NCBI GenBank assembly: GCA_026986575.1
Contig: JALSOH010000006.1
Location: 310,001-374,000, forward strand
Direction of reading: 5' to 3'
Source: Thermoproteota archaeon
GTDB lineage: Archaea > Korarchaeota > Korarchaeia > Korarchaeales > Korarchaeaceae
DNA length: 64,000 bases
In this document: piece by piece, positions 59,451 to 64,000 of the stretch
How positions within the stretch are numbered: position 1 is the stretch's first letter
Layout of the letters: every line of letters begins with the position of its first letter
Position numbers and translations under genes: made by a program
The notes under the pieces: generated by a model
Databases searched by the model: none
The model's input: the letters and a program-made list of their open reading frames with translations, nothing else
Told to the model about the DNA's origin: nothing

Positions 59451-60302
59451 CTACCTCCCGTACAGCTCCCTTCTCATAGCCTCCAGCAATTCGTTCCTCC
59501 TGCCCGAGGCCTCCGCTGCCGTCTTAAACATGTTGGATATCGACGGCACTCTTTCCCTGAACCCAAGTTCCCTGCAGAAGTGGTGATCGAGCACCAGTAG
59601 CTCCAAGGAAGGGAGGTCTAGTATCCTCCTCAAGTTCTCCTCCGAAGCTCTGAGGCTCTCCTTAGAGTATCTGAAACCGAGCATGTAGGTCATCGGCCCA
59701 TCGATCACGGCGACATGGGGATCTACCTCCTCTATGAACCTCACCTGCTCATCCAAGGAGGGGCCCTCCACATCTGAGGAGAAGAGGAACCTCTCACCCT
59801 CGCTCTCCACTAGGACCTCTATAACGTATCCCAACTTGGTGTTAGTCCCGTGGGGAACCGCCTCGGAGAACCGTACGGATGTGGATCCGAACCTGAACTT
59901 CCTCCCGTCAGCGAACTCTATCTTTTTGGGGAGCCCCTCTATGCTCTTGAGGAAGAGGGGAGCTCTCTCCACCCGCTGGCTCCTGTTGATGTTTTCTCTG
60001 GGATGTTTGATCAGCACAACCTTCCCCTCATACACCTTCAGGGAAACCTTGCGACCCAGATCGAAGTGGTCGTAGTGGTAGTGAGTAATGATGATGACAT
60101 CAGAATCCAGCGCCTCTTCCTCGATGACCTTAGCTAACTCATACATCCTTTCCACTTCCTTGTCGTGAGGAGGTAGGCCGAACCTCCTAGGGGCGAGGGC
60201 CACGCTGGGGTCTACGAAGATCTTCACATCCTTGGTATCCACGACCGTGGCCATGCTCCTGACTCCCATACTGTCGAATGCAATCAATCTGAAGCTCAGC
60301 AA
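59451..60302 (-). CDS. UPF0282 metallo-beta-lactamase-fold hydrolase
   Basis: 283 residues with the metallo-beta-lactamase motif THYHYDHFD, a C-terminal FSSDVEGPS and LVLDHHFCRE that supply further metal ligands; the beginning LIAFDSMGVRSMATVVDT and VFVDPSVALAPRRFGLPPH is the UPF0282 signature. Archaeal family of unknown substrate. Overlaps pyrD by 7 bases. Confidence 0.88.
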   Translation of the reverse strand: MLSFRLIAFDSMGVRSMATVVDTKDVKIFVDPSVALAPRRFGLPPHDKEVERMYELAKVIEEEALDSDVIIITHYHYDHFDLGRKVSLKVYEGKVVLIKHPRENINRSQRVERAPLFLKSIEGLPKKIEFADGRKFRFGSTSVRFSEAVPHGTNTKLGYVIEVLVESEGERFLFSSDVEGPSLDEQVRFIEEVDPHVAVIDGPMTYMLGFRYSKESLRASEENLRRILDLPSLELLVLDHHFCRELGFRERVPSISNMFKTAAEASGRRNELLEAMRRELYGR

Positions 60303-61210
60303 TCGCGTCCCCTCCCAATGAGCTCCCTGACTGTCATCCCCTTCCTGCTGAGGTATGACAAAAGGCCCTCACTTATCTCACTGAAGACCTCCAGCCCTTT
60401 AGTCATCACGGCGGTACCCACTCCCACGGCCTTCGCACCCGCCAGCAACATTTCGGCAGCATCCCTCCAGGTTTCAACCCCTCCAGTACCTATCACATCT
60501 CCTAAATGAGATATCTCGTACACGGCTCGGACCGCGATGGGCCTTATCGCTGGCCCGCTCAGGCCTCCCACCCTGTTGGAGAGCACCGGAGACATGGCCT
60601 CCACATCTATGTACATGGCCCTCACGGTATTGATGGCTGTGAGCCCATCGGCCCCGGCATCGATGGCCGCCTTAGCGAGGGAAGCTATGTCCGGAACCAT
60701 GGGGGTGAGCTTCACTAGAAGGGGAATCTTCACACTCCTCCTGACTTCCCTCACTAGCTCTTCAATGAGCTCTGGAGAGGAACCAATTTCCAATCCATGC
60801 TCTCTAACGTGAGGGCAAGAGGCGTTTATCTCTATCGCATCAGCCCCGGCATCTTGGAGCCTCCCAGCGACGTGAGCTACCTCCTCGGGACTCCCTCCGC
60901 CAGCGCTCGCGATGACGGGAATGGTCATGTGGGACTTGGCCTCCCTCAGCTCTCTCTCGAACTCGTCGACTCCAGGATTTGGAAGTCCCATCGCGTTAAT
61001 CAACCCGAAAGGGAGCTCGACGACCACAGGATTATTGTAACCCTTCGTAGGCTCTGGCAGGATGGTCTTGGTCGTCACGGCACCAGCACCTGCCTCTTCT
61101 GCCCTCCTGAGCAGCGAAGCTGCATTTCCCAACACGCCAGATGCGAGGACTAGAGGATTCCTCAGCTTGAGGCCGACCACCTCAGTCTCCAGCAGCCCGC
61201 TTACCTCCAC
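60296..61210 (-). CDS. pyrD: dihydroorotate dehydrogenase catalytic subunit (class 1B-like)
   Basis: FMN TIM-barrel enzyme of 304 residues for pyrimidine synthesis. LRNPLVLASGVLG, TKTILPEPTKGYNNPVV, GLINAMGLPNPG, INASCPHVREHG with active-site cysteine, LLVKLTPMVPDI, NTVRAMYID and GTGGVETWRDA match class 1. The electron-transfer subunit PyrK is not adjacent here. Overlaps scpB by 29 bases. It sits between chromosome-segregation and RNA-modification genes, an arrangement with no obvious logic. Confidence 0.93.
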   Translation of the reverse strand: MEVSGLLETEVVGLKLRNPLVLASGVLGNAASLLRRAEEAGAGAVTTKTILPEPTKGYNNPVVVELPFGLINAMGLPNPGVDEFERELREAKSHMTIPVIASAGGGSPEEVAHVAGRLQDAGADAIEINASCPHVREHGLEIGSSPELIEELVREVRRSVKIPLLVKLTPMVPDIASLAKAAIDAGADGLTAINTVRAMYIDVEAMSPVLSNRVGGLSGPAIRPIAVRAVYEISHLGDVIGTGGVETWRDAAEMLLAGAKAVGVGTAVMTKGLEVFSEISEGLLSYLSRKGMTVRELIGRGRDC

Positions 61211-61685
61211 CTTTATCCGACCTCTCCAGCCTGAAGAGGAGGGAGAACTTTTTAGTAGTGCGGTAAGTCCTCTTTCTGCCTTCCTTGATTTCTCTTATTA
61301 GGCCCAGCTGGATGAGCCTTCTCAAGTGGTCCCTGGCATTTCTCCCCCTGACGCGCACCACCTCGCTCAGGCTCACCGGTTCGTTGGCAGCTATCAGTGC
61401 CAGAGTCCTCATTTCAGATTTGGAGAGCAGTTTCTGTGGGAAGAGATGAGCCACGTGCTCCTCGTATTCCCTCTTGAGGACCATGATCCAACCCCCCTCG
61501 ACCCTCTCCACCCAGAACGGGTGATCCTTCAGTTCCTCGTTGATCTCCGCGATAGCCTTCTCCACGGCCGGTCCGGATAGGCCTGTCAGCCTCTTTATCT
61601 CGCCCTCCGTCATCACGTCCCCTGACGCGAAGAGAGCCGCCTCCAGTAACCTCTTCGCCCTCTCCCACGATTCAGGCCCTTTCAT
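61182..61685 (-). CDS. scpB: segregation and condensation protein ScpB
   Basis: 167 residues with two winged-helix domains: RAKRLLEAALFASGDVMTEGEIKRLTG at the start, WIMVLKREYEEHVAHLFPQKLLSKSEMRTLALIAANEPVSLSEVVRVRGRNARDHLRRLIQLGLIRE as the conserved core. Lies between ScpA (14-base overlap) and PyrD. Acts as dimer on the kleisin of the SMC complex. Confidence 0.88.
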   Translation of the reverse strand: MKGPESWERAKRLLEAALFASGDVMTEGEIKRLTGLSGPAVEKAIAEINEELKDHPFWVERVEGGWIMVLKREYEEHVAHLFPQKLLSKSEMRTLALIAANEPVSLSEVVRVRGRNARDHLRRLIQLGLIREIKEGRKRTYRTTKKFSLLFRLERSDKGGGKRAAGD

Positions 61686-62196
61686 TTGACAGCACCACGT
61701 AGATCTCGTCGAAGGGCCTCTCCTGAACGAGCTCCACTTCCCCGTCCTTCTCCATGAAGAGCAACGATATGAGTGTCGGAACCAGCTCCTCTGAGGAGTT
61801 AACGAGCTCCCTTAGGGGGACCATCCTCTTACCCCTTCTCCTCAGGGAGATTATCTTCTCCTTCAACTTTTTGATTTCGCTAACCAAATCCCACTTCGTG
61901 ATCAGGGAGAGGCTAAGGGAACTGGCCATGCTTCTGATCTTTCTCTCGACCCACCTGAAGGCATCGAGTATTTCTCCCTTGATGGGATACCTCTTGGGAG
62001 TCCTCCAAGTCCTCGGCACGATCACCCCTCTCTCCAACCTTCTCGACCTGTAAATCCTCGCGGCGCTTTCCTCTGGTGGCCTGAGGTAATTCATCACATC
62101 TTCTCTGAGCTCTCTAGCAAGACGGAAGATCCTCCTGCCCGCTCTAGCTATGTCCCTTGTCTCTAGAAACTCCTTCCAGACTTCTTCTGGCCTCAT
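61672..62196 (-). CDS. scpA: ScpA-type kleisin (short archaeal form)
   Basis: 174 residues, shorter than bacterial ScpA (about 250). N-terminal helices would bind the SMC neck; the C-terminal winged helix includes ELVPTLISLLFMEKDGEVELVQERPFDEIYV, the typical ScpA end. Position between smc (4-base ATGA overlap) and scpB supports the call. The N-terminal region is divergent from bacteria. Confidence 0.85.
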   Translation of the reverse strand: MRPEEVWKEFLETRDIARAGRRIFRLARELREDVMNYLRPPEESAARIYRSRRLERGVIVPRTWRTPKRYPIKGEILDAFRWVERKIRSMASSLSLSLITKWDLVSEIKKLKEKIISLRRRGKRMVPLRELVNSSEELVPTLISLLFMEKDGEVELVQERPFDEIYVVLSNERA

Positions 62197-64000
62197 GAAG
62201 CAGCCTCCTTCGATACAGCCACGATCTTCGACTCACCGTTCCTCATGGTCACCCCTATCAGGTGATCGGCCTCCTCCAGCGTCTCCTTCTTCAGGGAGAT
62301 TGCTATGACTTGGGCCCTTTTCGATAGGTCCTTGAGGGCCCTAGCGTACCTCTTACAGTTCACACCGTCCAGCATGGCGTCAGCCTCATCGAACACGTAG
62401 AGGGAGGAAGGTCTGAGCTTTTGAGCCGCGAGAATGAATGCCAAGGCACTGAGAGATTTCTCTCCACCGGAAAGGGAATCTATGGTGACCGGCTTCTTGT
62501 TGGGAAGACTTACCCTCATCTCAAGTCCCTTCTCTGTGAGCTTGAGCTCCCCCCCACCTCCCTCAAAGAGCAGCTTTATCTGCTCATCGAACGCCACCGA
62601 CAGCCTCCGAAGCGTCTCTTCTATGATCCCTTCTCTTTCCCTGTCAAGTCTCTCTATGAGCTCCTCTATTTCTCTCTTCCTCTCGGCGAACTCTTGATAC
62701 TTCCCCCTGATTTCATTGAAGGCCTTCTTTCGAATCTCGTATTCCTCTTGAGCCTTGGGATTCACTGGTCCCATGAGCCTCAGCCTAGTTTGTATGGAAG
62801 CCACTTCGGAGAACGGGTCAGGGACGGAGAGCGGTTCAACCTGCGCTAACTTCATCAACTCGGATTCAAGTACCTTCATCTTCTCCTTGAGCCTCCCCTT
62901 CTCCTCGCTTATCTCCTCCAGCTTGGAGAGGTACATCTGTCTCCTGTTGAGAGCTTCTTGGTAGGCCCTCCTGAGTGTTGACACCTCCCTCCTGAGAGCC
63001 TCTAGGGCCTCCAGATTAGGATCCTCCTTAGGCAGACCCCCCAGCTCCTCCTTCTTATTAGCAGCATACTTTTTGAGGCTCTTCAACTCCTCTTCGATCT
63101 TCTTCACCTCCTCTCTCAGTTTGTTGACCCTCTCGATGTCCCTCTCCGGCTTCCCAGCTAGGAGGCTTCCCTCCCTCTCCACGATCTCCCCCTTCAGCGT
63201 CACGAATTTCGCCCTGCCAATGAGATCTCTAGTGATGGCGTCCAAGTCGTCCACGAGGATCGCGTTGAAGACCAATTTAGCGATGACCTCGAACTCCTCA
63301 TCGTATCGGAGGAAGCGGTAAAGGGGGCCCAAGGTGCCCTCTACCTCAGGTAGGTCCCTTACCCTGATGACATCCAAGGGGATTATCCTGAAACGGCCCT
63401 TGACGTTCCTCAATGCCTTAGCTATCCTCTTAGCCCCCTCCAAGTCTTTGACGACGATGTCGCCCAACCTGCCTCCCCCAACAGCCAGATAGGGGATTTC
63501 ATAGCCTTCCATGGGAGTTACCAGCTGAGACACAACGCCGAGAAAGGAGGGGTCGCTTCTGACGACCTCCGGTACATCTCTCACCCTAGCTAGAGCGTTT
63601 AAGGCGTCTCTCTGGGCCTCTAAAGCCCTCTCCAGGGTCTCTATTTGGTGAGACAGGGCCCTCAATTCCGCCTCTATCTGCTTCCTTCTCCTGACCGGGG
63701 AGTCCTTCACTAGACCTTCGATCCGCCTAAGTTCCTTCTCCCTCTCCTCGAGTTGAGTCCTCAAGGAATCTATGTCTGAGAAATCCTCCTCCATGTATGC
63801 CTTATCTAGAGATTCCAGTTTCTCTTTGACCTCTTCGAGTTGAACCATCAGCAGGTACTTCTTTACCCTTCTTAGCCTCTCCTCCAACTCGTTTCTCTCC
63901 TGAAGGGCCTTTACCTCCTTCTCGGCTCTCCTCAACTCCTTTTCCCTCTCCTTCATCAGCACCTCCATCTCTCTCAGGGACTGGTCGACCTCTCTCAGCT
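62193..64000 (-). CDS. smc: SMC chromosome segregation ATPase, C-terminal part, cut by window edge
   Basis: The frame is open to base 64000, so the N-terminal ATPase lobe and most of the first coiled coil lie outside. Visible: end of the first coil, the SMC hinge (VVSQLVTPMEGYEIPYLAVGGGRLGDIVV with the glycine cluster), second long coiled coil, and the C-lobe with signature LSGGEKSLSALAFILAAQ and Walker B LYVFDEADAMLD. The hinge and its glycine motif mark it as SMC, not Rad50. First gene of the operon with scpA and scpB. Confidence 0.95.
   Translation of the reverse strand, partial: LREVDQSLREMEVLMKEREKELRRAEKEVKALQERNELEERLRRVKKYLLMVQLEEVKEKLESLDKAYMEEDFSDIDSLRTQLEEREKELRRIEGLVKDSPVRRRKQIEAELRALSHQIETLERALEAQRDALNALARVRDVPEVVRSDPSFLGVVSQLVTPMEGYEIPYLAVGGGRLGDIVVKDLEGAKRIAKALRNVKGRFRIIPLDVIRVRDLPEVEGTLGPLYRFLRYDEEFEVIAKLVFNAILVDDLDAITRDLIGRAKFVTLKGEIVEREGSLLAGKPERDIERVNKLREEVKKIEEELKSLKKYAANKKEELGGLPKEDPNLEALEALRREVSTLRRAYQEALNRRQMYLSKLEEISEEKGRLKEKMKVLESELMKLAQVEPLSVPDPFSEVASIQTRLRLMGPVNPKAQEEYEIRKKAFNEIRGKYQEFAERKREIEELIERLDREREGIIEETLRRLSVAFDEQIKLLFEGGGGELKLTEKGLEMRVSLPNKKPVTIDSLSGGEKSLSALAFILAAQKLRPSSLYVFDEADAMLDGVNCKRYARALKDLSKRAQVIAISLKKETLEEADHLIGVTMRNGESKIVAVSKEAAS

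Overview
The window looks like a compact piece of a thermophilic archaeal chromosome, most likely from the TACK group. Korarchaeota is my best guess, but it rests on gene content read by eye, not on a phylogeny. Archaeal marks are a CDC48-type AAA ATPase, an archaeal-length LeuRS, TmcA, archaemetzincin, a geranylgeranyl-lipid reductase, an intron-bearing tRNA-Trp, heavy use of AGG/AGA arginine codons, and TATA boxes about 24-26 bases before start codons (leaderless mRNAs). Bacterial-flavoured items are a class I (GapA-type) GAPDH, SfsA and a ScpA/ScpB/SMC set. I see no IS element, CRISPR array or rRNA.

Layout. 1-3.2 kb: adenine deaminase (cut by the left edge), a short MetF-like protein and a stand-alone MtrH-like methyltransferase form a tight operon. 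3.2-6.9 kb: an orphan gene behind a palindromic operator candidate, then a flavodiiron protein with a His-rich NnrS-like membrane protein, and SfsA. 6.9-12.2 kb: a PMT-type glycosyltransferase with a Dpm1-GtrA fusion (protein mannosylation), an HDAC-family deacylase and a permuted GTPase. 12.2-19.7 kb: a GIY-YIG-like protein, a NagD-like phosphatase, archaemetzincin, a regulator/thioredoxin-like/GGR/rhomboid cluster and a tRNA-modification cluster (NcsA, TatD, Trm5). 19.7-27 kb: tRNA-Trp with two insertions, a deacetylase-like protein, an alkyltransferase-like/endonuclease V fusion, ArgRS, Nth, a hotdog thioesterase, a solute symporter and a gene broken by an 11-bp tandem duplication. 27-32 kb: a full branched-chain amino-acid (Liv) ABC transporter.

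32-42.7 kb: ManC, a doubled PhoU-TrkA_C protein, EtfAB behind a tandemly duplicated promoter, a HypE/ThiL-like ATPase with an ECF S component, an ArsR-type regulator, Hsp20, CDC48 and GAPDH. 42.7-49.8 kb: LeuRS, a pilin-like peptide, small zinc-ribbon, coiled-coil and winged-helix genes, a HAD phosphatase, and a topoisomerase IA lacking the usual active-site arginine. 49.8-57.3 kb: a 1297-residue surface protein (beta-helix, DUF11-like repeats, one membrane span, PIN-like cytoplasmic tail), a CoA transferase, an ornithine-cyclodeaminase-family enzyme and a methyltransferase. 57.2-64 kb: an operon SMC-ScpA-ScpB-PyrD-UPF0282-TmcA, with SMC cut by the right edge.

Together the genes suggest an anaerobic, amino-acid-using heterotroph with a mannosylated surface and O2/NO defence. 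The most unusual items are the surface-to-PIN-like protein, the MetF/MtrH pair, the flavodiiron/NnrS-like pair, the doubly interrupted tRNA-Trp, and a shared TATA box that points to a CTG start for the endonuclease V fusion.
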